A stretch of DNA of 64,000 nucleotides from Aminobacter sp. HY435 (GCF_027568395.1 NZ_JANKZL010000012.1:62001-126000), one strand, 5' to 3'. Shown: positions 1-8,642, counted from the stretch's first letter. The notes: generated by a model not told the origin, from the letters alone. Program-made: numbers and translations.

Positions 1-143
1 CCATCCTTGTAGTTGAGGCTGGAGTGACTGATCTCGACCAGCACGTCGTTGTCCGGCAGGTCTGCGAGCGAAATGTCGCGAAAGCCGGCGAGCGGCTTGC
101 CGTCGGCGTCGTCGATCACCATCGCTGTGAATGTCTGGCTCAT
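1..143 (-). CDS. acuI: Acrylyl-CoA reductase / YhdH-type quinone oxidoreductase, 5' end only
   Basis: Only the first 47 codons lie in the window; the gene runs off the left edge. The translation starts MSQTFTAMVIDD and contains VLVEISHSSLNYKDG, the N-terminal signature of the AcuI/YhdH branch of medium-chain zinc-less dehydrogenases. AcuI reduces acrylyl-CoA to propionyl-CoA with NADPH in 3-hydroxypropionate and DMSP metabolism; the narrower YhdH role is less certain. The ATG is preceded by AAGGAG at good spacing on the minus strand, which fixes the start. Function within the family cannot be refined from this fragment. Confidence 0.7.
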   Translation of the reverse strand, partial: MSQTFTAMVIDDADGKPLAGFRDISLADLPDNDVLVEISHSSLNYKD

Positions 144-364
144 CGGATACTCCTTGTGCCGCGTCGCGCCTGCCTGGCTGCCCTGCCGGGGGCCAGGCAT
201 GGTCTGTCCCCCGTCATAGTGCACTGAAATCCCCTTCGGGGAAGTGGCCTCGGCGCAAAGCCGCTGTTCGGCATGTCGATCCATCAACGCGCTGAATCGA
301 CGGGGCATGACCGATTCGCCACTTTCATTGGACGTATGCATCGGCTGCGGGCGAGTCTGCGTTC

Positions 365-610
365 ATGCGAACGCCCTCCCCTCCCCTGCACCTCCGCCGT
401 TTCGATCCTGGCCGCAACATGGCGCGGTTCTATTGCCTGTCGGTCGAGAATTCGTTGTTCGGCGAGGTCGCGCTGGTGCGGGAATGGGGCCGCATCGGCA
501 CGCGGGGCAAGCGCAGGCTCGACCTGTTCGGCGACACTGCGAAAGCGGAAGTGGCGATGGCCAAGCTTGCGGCGGCCAAGATGCGGCGCGGCTACCGCGC
601 GATCGGTTGA
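365..610 (+). CDS. Small WGR-domain protein
   Basis: This 81-residue protein is essentially one WGR domain. The motif EWGRIGTRG lies near residues 39-47, preceded by the typical LFGEVALVR strand. WGR domains bind nucleic acid and occur in PARPs and as stand-alone bacterial proteins, which are common near replication regions of rhizobial replicons. The start at 365 keeps the LRRFDPGRNMARFY segment that usually precedes the domain; an internal ATG at 419 would remove it. No clear ribosome binding site is visible. The stop codon lies inside a parS-like palindrome (606-621), so gene and site overlap. Function is unknown. Confidence 0.65.
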   Translation: MRTPSPPLHLRRFDPGRNMARFYCLSVENSLFGEVALVREWGRIGTRGKRRLDLFGDTAKAEVAMAKLAAAKMRRGYRAIG

Positions 611-621
611 CAGGTGTCAAC
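606..621. promoter_or_regulatory. parS: parS-like palindrome upstream of repA
   Basis: The sequence GTTGACAGGTGTCAAC is a 16-bp near-perfect palindrome. It matches the RepB-binding consensus of repABC replicons (GTTNNCNGCNNNNAAC) except at one central base. It differs by one base from the perfect copy at 2101-2116. RepB (ParB-like) would nucleate here for segregation. The site overlaps the stop codon of the WGR gene. Confidence 0.65.
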
Positions 622-928
622 GCAGTCCGTCTGGAGCCGGCGAACAGCAACGGATGGCTTCGGCGTCGGCCCAAATGGTTAATTTCCGTTAACTATAAAC
701 AATTTGACTTGGCGCGGGCTCTCCAGCACCTTGTTACGGTAAGGTATCGTAATTCGATGCGTTCAGCGTAACCGCCTCCCCGATCCGTTATCCACGCTGC
801 ATTTCGTAAAAACTAACGAAGGCGTAACCCCGGATTCGGATTCGGAAGCGAATCGGCGCATAAACTGTAGCAAGGCCCTTCCGGCATGTCGCGAAAGCGC
901 GCCGGTTGGCCATAAGGGGACTGAGACG
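611..928. promoter_or_regulatory. repA upstream region, probable RepA/RepB control region
   Basis: There is no convincing gene in this 318-bp stretch. It is more AT-rich than its surroundings. It contains an inverted repeat GTTAA...TTAAC at 678-693, laid out like a decayed parS or an operator, followed by AT-rich sequence to about 830. In repABC systems RepA, helped by RepB, represses its own promoter just upstream of repA, so the promoter and operator are expected here. No promoter boxes could be assigned with confidence. Confidence 0.4.
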
Positions 929-2164
929 TTGCTAGGAGCCGTACAAAAACCGACCGAGACCGCCGGAAGCGTGGCGACGGATCGTGCCATCGCGCTCGAT
1001 GCCGAAATGCTGTCGGCGCAGTTGCAGGCGATGCGCGATCGCCTGTTTTCGCCGACCTCGCGGAAGGCGCTGCGCAAGTTTTCCAGCGGTGAGGCGGCGC
1101 GGCTGATCGGCGTCTCCGATGGCTACCTGCGCCAACTGTCGATCGCCGGCGAAGGCCCCCAGCCCGAGACCGGCGCGGGCGGCCGGCGCTATTATGCGCT
1201 CGACGACATCAATGCCCTGCGCCGCCACCTCGCCGAGCAGAATCCGGCCAAGGGTCGTCACTATCTGCCGCGCCGCGACGAAGCGCGCGGCGAGCACCTG
1301 CAGGTCATTGCCGTCACCAACTTCAAGGGCGGCTCGGGCAAGACCACGTCCAGCACCCACCTCGCCCAGCATCTGGCGCTCGCCGGCTATCGCGTGCTGG
1401 CGATCGACCTCGATCCGCAGGCGTCGATGTCGGCGCTGTTTGGCTATCAGCCCGAACTCGATCTCAACGGCAACGACACGCTTTACGGCGCGATCCGCTA
1501 TGACGATGAACGTCGGCCGTTGTCGGAAATCATTCGCTCGACCTATTTTGATGGCCTCGACCTGGTGCCGGGCAATCTTGAGCTGCAGGAATTCGAACAC
1601 ACGACGCCGCAGATGCTGGCGGCGCGCCAGGCCGGCGACGGCAAGGCGATGTTCTTCGCCCGTGTGCAGGCGGCGTTGCAGACGGTGGCCGACAACTACG
1701 ACGTCGTCGTCATGGACTGCCCGCCGCAGCTTGGCTTCCTGACGCTGTCGGCGCTGTGCGCGGCCACGTCGGTGCTGGTGACCATCCACCCGCAGATGCT
1801 GGACGTCGCCTCGATGAGCCAGTTCCTGTTCATGACGGCCGATCTGCTGTCGGTGGTGCGCGAGGCTGGCGGCGAGCTCAATTTCGATTTCATGCGCTAC
1901 CTGATCACCCGCTACGAGCCCAATGACGGCCCGCAGACGCAGATCGTCGGCTTCCTGCGCTCGCTGTTCGGCGATCGTGTGCTGACCGCACCATTGGTCA
2001 AGTCGACGGCGTTCTCCGACGCCGGCCTGACCAAGCAGACGCTCTACGAGGTGGCGCGCGAAAGCTTCAGCCGCGCCACCTACGACCGCGCCATGGAGTC
2101 GTTGACAGCTGTCAACGGCGAGATCGAAAGCCTTGTCCTCAAGGCCTGGAACAGGGCGGCGTAA
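929..2164 (+). CDS. repA: Plasmid partitioning protein RepA (ParA-type ATPase)
   Basis: RepA is the Walker-type ATPase of repABC replicons. With RepB it segregates the replicon, and it represses repABC transcription. The 411-residue length suits the family. An N-terminal helix-turn-helix-like region (ARLIGVSDGYLRQL, about residues 55-68) precedes a deviant Walker A motif FKGGSGKTT (about 132-140), the DLDPQAS loop (about 158-164) and VVMDCPP (about 256-262). The start is a TTG at 929 behind AAGGGG; it is chosen because the next in-frame ATG at 1010 would shorten the conserved N-terminus. The gene is followed 10 bp later by repB, and a perfect parS palindrome lies in its last codons. Confidence 0.93.
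   Translation: MLGAVQKPTETAGSVATDRAIALDAEMLSAQLQAMRDRLFSPTSRKALRKFSSGEAARLIGVSDGYLRQLSIAGEGPQPETGAGGRRYYALDDINALRRHLAEQNPAKGRHYLPRRDEARGEHLQVIAVTNFKGGSGKTTSSTHLAQHLALAGYRVLAIDLDPQASMSALFGYQPELDLNGNDTLYGAIRYDDERRPLSEIIRSTYFDGLDLVPGNLELQEFEHTTPQMLAARQAGDGKAMFFARVQAALQTVADNYDVVVMDCPPQLGFLTLSALCAATSVLVTIHPQMLDVASMSQFLFMTADLLSVVREAGGELNFDFMRYLITRYEPNDGPQTQIVGFLRSLFGDRVLTAPLVKSTAFSDAGLTKQTLYEVARESFSRATYDRAMESLTAVNGEIESLVLKAWNRAA
2101..2116. promoter_or_regulatory. parS: parS centromere site inside the 3' end of repA
   Basis: GTTGACAGCTGTCAAC is a perfect 16-bp palindrome that fits the repABC parS consensus at every fixed position. It lies within the repA coding sequence and encodes part of LTAVNG, 50 bp before the stop. 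Partition sites near or inside repAB are known in this plasmid family. RepB is the expected ligand. Confidence 0.8.
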
Positions 2165-2174
2165 GGAGGCTGGC

Positions 2175-3218
2175 ATGGCAGTGAACCGCAAGGATCAGCT
2201 CAGGGCTCTGTTCGGCGCAGGCGAGGCGCCAGCGGTGCCGCCAGCGCCGGTCGAGCGCGCGCCTGAGACAAAGTCGGCCGAGTCCGAGCTGGCGCGGCCG
2301 CGCAGCGCTTCCGGCGCGGTAAAGGCCATGGGCCTGTCGCTCGGCGGTCTGTCGAAGGAGATCGAAGAGGCACGCCGGCTCCGGGAAAGCCTGGAAAGTT
2401 CCGAGCGTGTCAGCAAGATCGACACGGCGCTCGTCGAAGCTTCGTTTGTCAGCGACCGCCTCGACCACGGTCCGCAGGATGCGGACTTCGAAGCGCTGAT
2501 GACAAGCATCGAGCAATCGGGGCAGCAAGTGCCGGTCCTGCTCAGGCCGCACCCGGAAAAGCAGGGCCGCTACCAGACGGCCTACGGCCATCGTCGCGTG
2601 CGCGCGGCACACAGCATTGGCGTTCCGGTGCTGGCGATCGTCAGGCCGCTGTCCGACATCGAGCTGGTGCTGGCCCAGGGCAAGGAAAACAGCGAACGCC
2701 GTGACCTGTCCTTCATCGAGCGGGCGTTGTTTGCGCATGAGCTGATCTCGCGCGGCTTCGAACGCGGCGTCGTCCAGGATGCGCTGTCGCTGCACAAGGC
2801 GGAGATGACGCGCTTCCTGCAGGTGGCGGAAGCCGTTCCGATGGATATCGCACGCGCCATCGGCGCGGCGCCCAAGATCGGGCGCCCGCGCTGGATGGCG
2901 CTGGCCGAATTGCTCCGCGGCGACGCGGCGCAGGTCAAGGCTTATGACGAAGTCACCAGTGCGCGCTTCCTCAAGGCCTCAAGCGACGAGCGCTTCAATC
3001 TGCTGTTCACGCGGCTACAGCGCAAAGCGGCAGCTGCCGGCCCGCGTGAAATCAGGGACGGGCAGGGTAGGGCAGTCGCCCATCTTGTCATGTCCAAGGG
3101 CAAGGCGCGTGTCGATTTTGTCGAGAAATATGACGGCGAGTTCGAGGATTTCTTGGGAACCGAACTGCCCAAGTTGCTGGAGAGGTACAGCCAGGCCCGT
3201 ACGGGAACGGCCAGATAG
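2175..3218 (+). CDS. repB: Plasmid partitioning protein RepB (ParB-type)
   Basis: RepB is the centromere-binding partner of RepA and is also needed for autorepression of the operon. The protein has 347 residues. A ParB/Srx-like segment includes VLLRPHPEKQGRYQTAYGHRR (about 122-142, cited loosely) and QGKENSERRDLSF, the ParB box that handles CTP and protein contacts. A helix-turn-helix region follows (LSLHKAEMTRFLQVAEAVP). The ATG at 2175 is preceded by AAGGAGG overlapping the repA stop, so an upstream in-frame start at 2133 is rejected. The gene lies between repA and the countertranscript-RNA region that precedes repC. Confidence 0.92.
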   Translation: MAVNRKDQLRALFGAGEAPAVPPAPVERAPETKSAESELARPRSASGAVKAMGLSLGGLSKEIEEARRLRESLESSERVSKIDTALVEASFVSDRLDHGPQDADFEALMTSIEQSGQQVPVLLRPHPEKQGRYQTAYGHRRVRAAHSIGVPVLAIVRPLSDIELVLAQGKENSERRDLSFIERALFAHELISRGFERGVVQDALSLHKAEMTRFLQVAEAVPMDIARAIGAAPKIGRPRWMALAELLRGDAAQVKAYDEVTSARFLKASSDERFNLLFTRLQRKAAAAGPREIRDGQGRAVAHLVMSKGKARVDFVEKYDGEFEDFLGTELPKLLERYSQARTGTAR

Positions 3219-3329
3219 CAGATGTTTTCCACGCACCGCGAATCGGCCGCCTCATTGGGTCAGCCGGACGGGCGGGGAGCGTAAGCGTCAAAAGCGTAGA
3301 GGACTGGGAAAAGAAGGATAGCTGGCAAG

Positions 3330-3364
3330 AAAAAGGCCCCCGAAACGTCGCCATTCCGGAAGCC
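3330..3364 (-). terminator. Rho-independent terminator of the ctRNA
   Basis: On the minus strand, GGCTTCCGGAATG pairs with CGTTTCGGGGGCC across a GCGA loop, followed by TTTTT. The stem uses several G-U pairs. The same hairpin is strongly conserved in the inc-alpha region of repABC replicons. Confidence 0.75.
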
Positions 3365-3385
3365 CTCATCAATGTAGCAATTGTG
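3330..3385 (-). ncRNA. Countertranscript RNA (ctRNA / inc-alpha) opposing the repC leader
   Basis: The repB-repC gap holds, on the minus strand, a TTGACA -35 box (3409-3414), a weak ATTCTC-like -10 about 16 bp on, and a terminator hairpin with 13-bp arms 3335-3347 and 3352-3364. The arms include several G-U pairs and are followed by a run of five U (3330-3334). This is the standard arrangement of the antisense RNA that controls repC translation and incompatibility in repABC plasmids. The 5' end is an estimate; only the -35 box and the terminator are clearly visible. Confidence 0.72.
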
Positions 3386-3469
3386 AGAGAATCATTTCCG
3401 GGCTGACTTGTCAACCGCTGGACGCGTTCCGGAATGCCTTTGGCTTGCCTCCAAGTGAGGTAAACGAGG

Positions 3470-4678
3470 ATGATCGAGCATATTTCGACGACGCCCTTTG
3501 GGCGGCGGTCGCTGACACGCGCCATGGTGGCAGCACAGTTGGCGGCTGACAATTGCGTGCCTGGCGCAAGCGCCAACAAGTGGCAGGTGTTTCGCGCCGT
3601 CTGCGAAGCCAAGCTGTTTCTCGGCGCCAGCGATCGCGCCCTTGCAGTGCTCAATGCGCTGCTCAGCTTCCATCCCGATACGGATCTCGTGGAAGGGGAG
3701 GGGCTGGTGGTGTTTCCGTCCAACATCCAGCTGGCGCTGCGGGCCCATGGCATGGCGCCGGCGACGCTCAGGCGGCATCTGGCCGTACTGGTCGAGTGCG
3801 GCCTCGTCGTGCGCCGCGACAGCCCCAATGGCAAGCGCTACGCCCGCAAGGGGGGCGACGGCGAGGTCGAGCAGGCCTTCGGTTTCGATCTGACGCCGCT
3901 TCTGGCGCGCGCGGCCGAGTTCGAACGCATGGCGGAAAGCGTCAGGGCAGAGCGTCGGCAGCTTCAGCTGGTGCGCGAACGGATCACCATCCTGCGGCGC
4001 GACATCGCCAAGATGATTTCCTTTGGTCTGGAAGAGGGCATTGCCGCCGATTGGCAGCGCCTGCACCTCGAATACCGTGAGGTTGTAGCGCAGATTCCGC
4101 GCACCGCCAGTCGCCTGGAGCTCGAGCCGATCGCGGCGCAACTGGCATCGCTCGCCGAGGAAGTCCGCAAGACACTGGAAAATCATGTAAAAACCGAGAA
4201 TCCAAGCGCCAATGAGTCTCATTTCGAGCGCCACATACAGAATTCAAATCCAGACCATCTTGAAGTTGAACCCGGCCTTGGAGAAGACCAGGGGGCAAGC
4301 GTGGTGCAAAAGCTGGAGACCAGGAGCCCGCCACCGGTGGGATACCCGCTTGGCATGGTGCTGCGCGCCTGCCCGGATATTGCCGACTATGCCCGCAACG
4401 GCATTTCCGGCTGGGGCGACCTGCTGGAAACGGCGAATTTGGTGCGCGGCGCGCTCGGCGTGAGCCCGGATGCGTGGAACCAGGCCTGCGAGGCGATGGG
4501 GGCGGTGGATGCCGCGATCATGGTGGCGGCGATGCTGCAGAAGGGCGAGGCGATTTCCAGCCCCGGCGGCTATCTGCGCAGCCTCACGGCCAAGGCGCGG
4601 GCTGGCGAGTTCTCGGTCGGGCCGGTGCTGATGGCGCTGCTGCGGGGCAGGGGAGGCGCCCAGGCGAGGGCAGGGTGA
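3470..4678 (+). CDS. repC: Replication initiator RepC
   Basis: RepC is the initiator of repABC replicons and acts at an origin within its own gene. The 402-residue protein has the usual N-terminal winged-helix half (SANKWQVFRAVCEAKLFLG, about 36-54; VVFPSNIQLALRAHGM, about 79-94). A variable, AT-richer middle (about residues 235-280) is followed by a conserved C-terminal half (YPLGMVLRACPDIADY, about 293-308; SPGGYLRSLTAKA). ATG 3470 is preceded by a GAGG-type site. Its leader overlaps the ctRNA target, so translation is probably under antisense control. Confidence 0.94.
   Translation: MIEHISTTPFGRRSLTRAMVAAQLAADNCVPGASANKWQVFRAVCEAKLFLGASDRALAVLNALLSFHPDTDLVEGEGLVVFPSNIQLALRAHGMAPATLRRHLAVLVECGLVVRRDSPNGKRYARKGGDGEVEQAFGFDLTPLLARAAEFERMAESVRAERRQLQLVRERITILRRDIAKMISFGLEEGIAADWQRLHLEYREVVAQIPRTASRLELEPIAAQLASLAEEVRKTLENHVKTENPSANESHFERHIQNSNPDHLEVEPGLGEDQGASVVQKLETRSPPPVGYPLGMVLRACPDIADYARNGISGWGDLLETANLVRGALGVSPDAWNQACEAMGAVDAAIMVAAMLQKGEAISSPGGYLRSLTAKARAGEFSVGPVLMALLRGRGGAQARAG
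4175..4285. other. Candidate oriV: AT-rich segment within repC
   Basis: Within otherwise GC-rich repC, this stretch of about 110 bp is clearly richer in A and T and encodes the low-complexity linker between the two RepC halves. In several repABC plasmids the origin maps to such an AT-rich segment inside repC. The assignment rests on position and composition only. Confidence 0.45.
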
Positions 4679-4821
4679 GGGGCGTTGCGACGATGATGAC
4701 GATCCGGCATGCCCGGCTGCGCCGCTTCAATGTTCCTGGGCTGGAATACAGGCTGATACCCACGGAATTCCGGCAAATCCCGTCTACTTTTCGCGGATTT
4801 GCCGGATGCCGGGCCGCAAAA

Positions 4822-5070
4822 TCAGCAGCGAGCGGTGTAGATGTGACCGGTGCGGGGATTGCGGTACTGGCAGTAACCATTGCGCAGATTGCGCACCAGA
4901 AGCCCGCCCGCCGCGCCCGCGGCTGCGCCAACAGCGGCGCCAGAGGCATTGCCGGAGACCGCGCCTCCGGTGGCTGCGCCGATGGCAGCGCCAGTGGCGA
5001 CGTCGCGTTCGGTGGTGGTGCAGCCGGAAACGGCGACGACTGCTGCGATGGCCAGTATGATTTTCTTCAT
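4822..5070 (-). CDS. Small glycine-zipper lipoprotein
   Basis: The 82-residue product begins MKKIILAIAAVVAVSGC, a signal peptide ending in a lipobox with Cys17. It is followed by a glycine-zipper stretch of alternating GAAIGAATGG-like repeats (about 27-62) and a short C-terminal tail NGYCQYRNPRTGHIYTARC. Such proteins resemble the outer-membrane OmpA/17-kDa-antigen and YMGG-like families. The start at 5070 is preferred over 5094 because the signal peptide begins there. It lies alone between repC and the recombinase; no function is assigned. Confidence 0.7.
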   Translation of the reverse strand: MKKIILAIAAVVAVSGCTTTERDVATGAAIGAATGGAVSGNASGAAVGAAAGAAGGLLVRNLRNGYCQYRNPRTGHIYTARC

Positions 5071-5334
5071 GCGAACGGTTCCTGTCTGGGGCAAATGAGC
5101 GAAAGCCGGGCGAAAACGCTGCCCGATCCGCCTGAAAACCGTGAAAATCTAGCCGATAGCGGATTGGCTGTGATGTGCTCTGAATCCCGCGGCTGTTCAC
5201 GACGTCCCAAAAATGGCCGGTCGGCTGTACGATCGCTCATCGACTGAATGTCAGTGACGGGCGAAACCGCCCCTTGCAGATGGTCGCACGGGCGCGCGGC
5301 TGGCCGGTCGCGCTACGGGACGACGGCGCGGTCC

Positions 5335-6504
5335 TCAGACGACGAGCCTGGCGGCTTTGCCGAGCTTGCGGTCGGCGTCGTTGTAGTAGCGGGCGGCCTG
5401 GTTGAGCGAGCGGTGCTGCGACTGCTGCATGGCCTCAACCAGCGGAATGCCGCGGCGGGCCGCTTCGGTCAGGTAGCCGGCGCGCAGGCCGTGGGCGGAG
5501 AATTCCGCCGGATCGAGCCCCGCTGCGGCGATGCGGCGTTTCAGGATCAGATTGACGGCTTGCGAGGTCAGGGCGCGGCGCTGGACATGGCCCCAGCGAT
5601 CAATGGCGCGAAAAATGGCCCCGTCGCCGATGCCTGCCCGCAAGATCCAGTCCTTCAGCGCGATGACCGGCCGGCCAATCAGCAGGGCGCTTTGGCCGGC
5701 GTAGGCATCGGCGGTTTTTGTCCGGCCGAGCCTGATCGTCAGGCAAGGCAGTTTTTTGCCGTCAGGTTCGTCTACATCCATGGGAACCGGCATCTCGTCG
5801 ACCAATTGTTCGAGCCGCAGGGATGCAATCTCGCTGCGGCGACGGCCGCCTGAGGCAAAGGCGGCAAGCAGCAGCGCCCTGTCGCGACAGTCGACAAGGC
5901 TGTCGCCGGCGCAGGTCTTGAGCACGGCGGTGAGAACGTCCGATGTCACCGCTTTCGTGCTTTTGCGCAGGCGCGGCCGGGCGGCAGCGCGCACGGCGAG
6001 CTTCAGCGTGCTTTTGAGCCCAGCAGCGTTGAACGTGCCCTGGAGGCCGCGCCAATTGGTCAACGTCGCCCAGCTCGACAGCCGACGGCGCACGGTCGAT
6101 GGCGCATGCGGTTTGTTTGCCATCCGCAGCAAGCCCAGGTCCCGCAGCGACGCTGCCACGCCATTGGGCATGCCGTGCGAGGAATCGCTTTCGCGTTTTG
6201 CCGGATCCCACAGATGATGGGCGACGAATTTCAGCAGCAAGGTTTCCGGCGCCGGCCAGGGCAGGGCAGTGCCGGTCGCGGCGAGAGACCAGGCCTCGAG
6301 ATAGGAGAGATCGGAGGCGAGCGCCCGCAGCGAGTTGTCGCCGATGCCTTGCCGGGCCAGATGTTTCAGGGTCGCGACATCTTCGTCGGTCAAAAGTTCG
6401 GCAAGTTGCGTGCGCCGCCCGAACGGCAGGATCGCATCGAGGGCGTCGAGCTGTTCGGCGCGCTGGTCGATGCCGTCGGCAGGGGCTGGCAAATCTCTGG
6501 CCAT
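5335..6504 (-). CDS. Tyrosine recombinase / site-specific integrase
   Basis: This 389-residue phage-integrase-family enzyme cuts and rejoins DNA through a tyrosine. The C-terminal catalytic domain shows the first Arg in FASGGRRRSEIASL (about 240-253), HGLRAG (the HxxR motif, about 345-350), QHRSLNQAARYY (second His plus candidate nucleophile Tyr), and a core-binding domain precedes it. The start is set at ATG 6504 (MARDLPAP); the longer frame upstream encodes AT-rich, non-conserved residues. It sits head-to-head with decayed sequence and close to repC, which suits a plasmid dimer-resolution role or a mobile-element integrase; the two cannot be told apart here. Confidence 0.85.
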   Translation of the reverse strand: MARDLPAPADGIDQRAEQLDALDAILPFGRRTQLAELLTDEDVATLKHLARQGIGDNSLRALASDLSYLEAWSLAATGTALPWPAPETLLLKFVAHHLWDPAKRESDSSHGMPNGVAASLRDLGLLRMANKPHAPSTVRRRLSSWATLTNWRGLQGTFNAAGLKSTLKLAVRAAARPRLRKSTKAVTSDVLTAVLKTCAGDSLVDCRDRALLLAAFASGGRRRSEIASLRLEQLVDEMPVPMDVDEPDGKKLPCLTIRLGRTKTADAYAGQSALLIGRPVIALKDWILRAGIGDGAIFRAIDRWGHVQRRALTSQAVNLILKRRIAAAGLDPAEFSAHGLRAGYLTEAARRGIPLVEAMQQSQHRSLNQAARYYNDADRKLGKAARLVV

Positions 6505-7324
6505 CGGGAACGATCTTTCGGTGGTTTCCGCGACGTCGCGAGGGGGATTTGCCCGGAGTCTAGCGTTCTGGACTCTGAAATCAATCACTATCGATAAGAA
6601 GTCATTATCAATAGTGAAAACACACAACTGGCCCGCCATCGATGATGAAAGCGAAGAGGTCGTTAGGTATAGGATGCAGGAACACCGCATGGTTAATCAA
6701 TGATTTACGGAATGCACTGAGAAAACGGCGATGGGGCTCAAGTCGTAACCGGGGTGGATTTGGTGGCAATGGCGCCTTGCCGGGCAATCGTGCCGACCGG
6801 CGGCTGCGTGCCAAGGATGGACCGCGCTTTGTGAGTGGGCTCGCTGGTGACGGTCTCGACGCCGTCAAAACCGCGATTGCTGATTGCAGCGATCAGGCCT
6901 TCGGCTTCATCCAATTCAAAAAATACTTCAAGCTCAAAGTTTTTTTGCGTGACGGTATTGTGTTTTTCGATGGAGCGGGAGAGTCCTATTTCAGGGGGAT
7001 GTCAAAGGGAGGATCGCATCGGTGCTGGGGTACCGTGTTTCCAATTTGAACGACACCTATTCCATCGGCTCGAACATCGCGCGGGGCGATCGGTGGCCGG
7101 AGGCATGGGTTAGGCCGGCTGGCGGCATTCCTGCGCCAGGACGTCCTATCTAGACCAGGCTCGGGTTGACCACGGCGACCTTTGTCGAACGGACAAACAT
7201 CACTTCATTGTCATCGACGGTCTTGTGGACGCCGGGCACTCGCTGACCTGAACGCTGATCGTAGCCCCCTGAGGATCAGCATCATTCTCATCAAAATTGT
7301 CGCGCTACACATTGGAGATTTGGA
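6505..7324. other. 820-bp stretch without a convincing intact gene
   Basis: Composition here is more mixed and locally AT-rich (6580-6720 and 6930-6970) than in the flanking genes. Open frames exist on both strands, but none has a good start, ribosome site and protein-like composition together. The best coding signal is a start-less minus-strand frame at 6738-7008 (separate entry). The region looks like eroded accessory DNA between the recombinase and the amidohydrolase. Confidence 0.5.
6738..7008 (-). pseudogene. Possible remnant of a small protein gene (no start codon)
   Basis: Read on the minus strand, this frame gives a protein-like sequence containing SIEKHNTVTQKNFELEVFF and ELDEAEGLIAAISNRGFDG, ending at TGA 6738-6740. 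No ATG, GTG or TTG lies between the upstream in-frame stop and the conserved-looking core, so it cannot be translated as it stands. The FELEV...EAEGLIAAISNRGF pattern is loosely like an RraB-type fold, but this is a guess. It may be the broken 3' part of a gene. Confidence 0.25.
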
Positions 7325-8619
7325 ATGAAGTTTTTGAAAGTCGCAGTTCTTGGATTGGTTATTGCCACACCGGTGTTCACAGTCAGCGCAGACGCCCGGG
7401 ATCTGGTAGTTCACGCTGGGCGTCTGATTGATGGCGTTACGGACAAGCCGCGCGAAAAGGTGTCCATACTTGTCCAAGATGATCGTATCGTTGGGTCGAA
7501 CCTGGTTTTGTGACTCGACAAGGGGCTGAACTGATCGATCTGTCCAACCGGACAGTTTTGCCGGGCTTGATCGACGCCCACGTTCACCTGAGCGTTAGCA
7601 GGGAAGGCAATCCCTATGCTCGCCGCATGACGAACACCTTGTTCGATACTGCTTACCAGACGCTTCCTGGCTATCAGGCCATGCTGCGTGCCGGCTTCAC
7701 CACCGTTCGGAACGTTGGCGACAATACTCAAGTGATCCTGGCGCTGCAGCGTGCCGTCAAGAAGGGCTTGGTCGAAGGTCCGCGTATGTTTGTGTCGGGA
7801 ATGCCAATAAGGCCGACCGGTGGTCATTACGATTCTCGCAATGGTATCGATCCGCAACTCGAGCATCCGAGCTGGGACGATGAAGTGGCCGATGGGGCTG
7901 ATCAGGTCGCTCTCAGAGTGCGGACGCTGCATCGGGAGGGGGTCAATCTGATCAAAATCCAGCCGAGCGGAGGTGTGACTTCAGATCATGACGACCCTCA
8001 ACAGACGCTCATGACGGATGAAGAGATATCCGCAGCGATAAGCACCGCCCATGCTCTTGGCATGAAGGTTGCGGCACATGGCCACGGTACGGATGCAATA
8101 GAGCGTGCTGCGCGCCTGGGGGTGGATTCGATCGAGCACGGAACATACATTGATGATGCCGGGATCGCGGTGATGCGGGAGAAAGGCACGTATCTGGTGC
8201 CCACTTTGCTGGTCGCAGACCAGTTCCTCCGGCGTGTGCGTGAAAAACCAGAGACGGTAACCCCTTCCGTCGCTGCCAAGGTGCAGCAAGTTGCTCCATT
8301 GACGAATGAGAGTGCTGCCCGCGCATATAAGGCAGGTGTCAAGCTTGCATTCGGGACTGATACCAGTGATGGCGATAATGCGAAGCAATTTGCCTTGTTG
8401 GTTGCCGTGGGGATTTCACCGAGCGATGCGATTCTGGCAGCCACCCGCAATGCCGCCGATCTGCTCGGGCGTAGTCAGGATGTAGGCACCATCCAGCGAG
8501 GACGTTATGCGGACATCATCGCAGTTCCCGGAGACCCCCTGGCGGATATTTCCGTCATGGAGGAAGTCGACTTCGTAATGAAGGCGGGGACTGTGATCGT
8601 GTCGACCGGTGTTCGGTAG
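7325..8619 (+). pseudogene. Secreted metal-dependent amidohydrolase, frameshifted
   Basis: Two adjacent frames form one amidohydrolase (imidazolonepropionase/Xaa-Pro-dipeptidase-like). The first (7325-7513) encodes a signal peptide (MKFLKVAVLGLVIATPVFTV) and the start of the composite domain up to DDRIVGS. The second resumes at EPGFVTRQGAELIDL just upstream of 7510 and runs to 8619. It carries the metal motif HVHL (in PGLIDAHVHLS), a likely carboxylated Lys in NLIKIQPSGG, His in AAHGHG and SIEHGT, and the metal Asp in FGTDTSD. One missing base near 7497 would restore a single reading frame. Real inactivation or a sequencing error are both possible. All active-site motifs remain intact, so any decay is recent. 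Confidence 0.75.
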
Positions 8620-8642
8620 TACTGAGACACCTTTGAAAAAAC

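Noticed and set aside
244-771. 175-residue plus-strand frame overlapping the WGR gene
   Set aside because: The frame of the WGR domain (365-610) is the one with a recognisable protein.
932-2191. 419-residue open frame on the minus strand opposite repA
   Set aside because: It is the antisense shadow of repA, with Arg/His-rich composition and no ribosome site; repA has clear motifs.
6642-7049. 135-residue plus-strand frame in the gene-poor stretch
   Set aside because: No ribosome site and an unnatural composition; the minus strand is more protein-like here.
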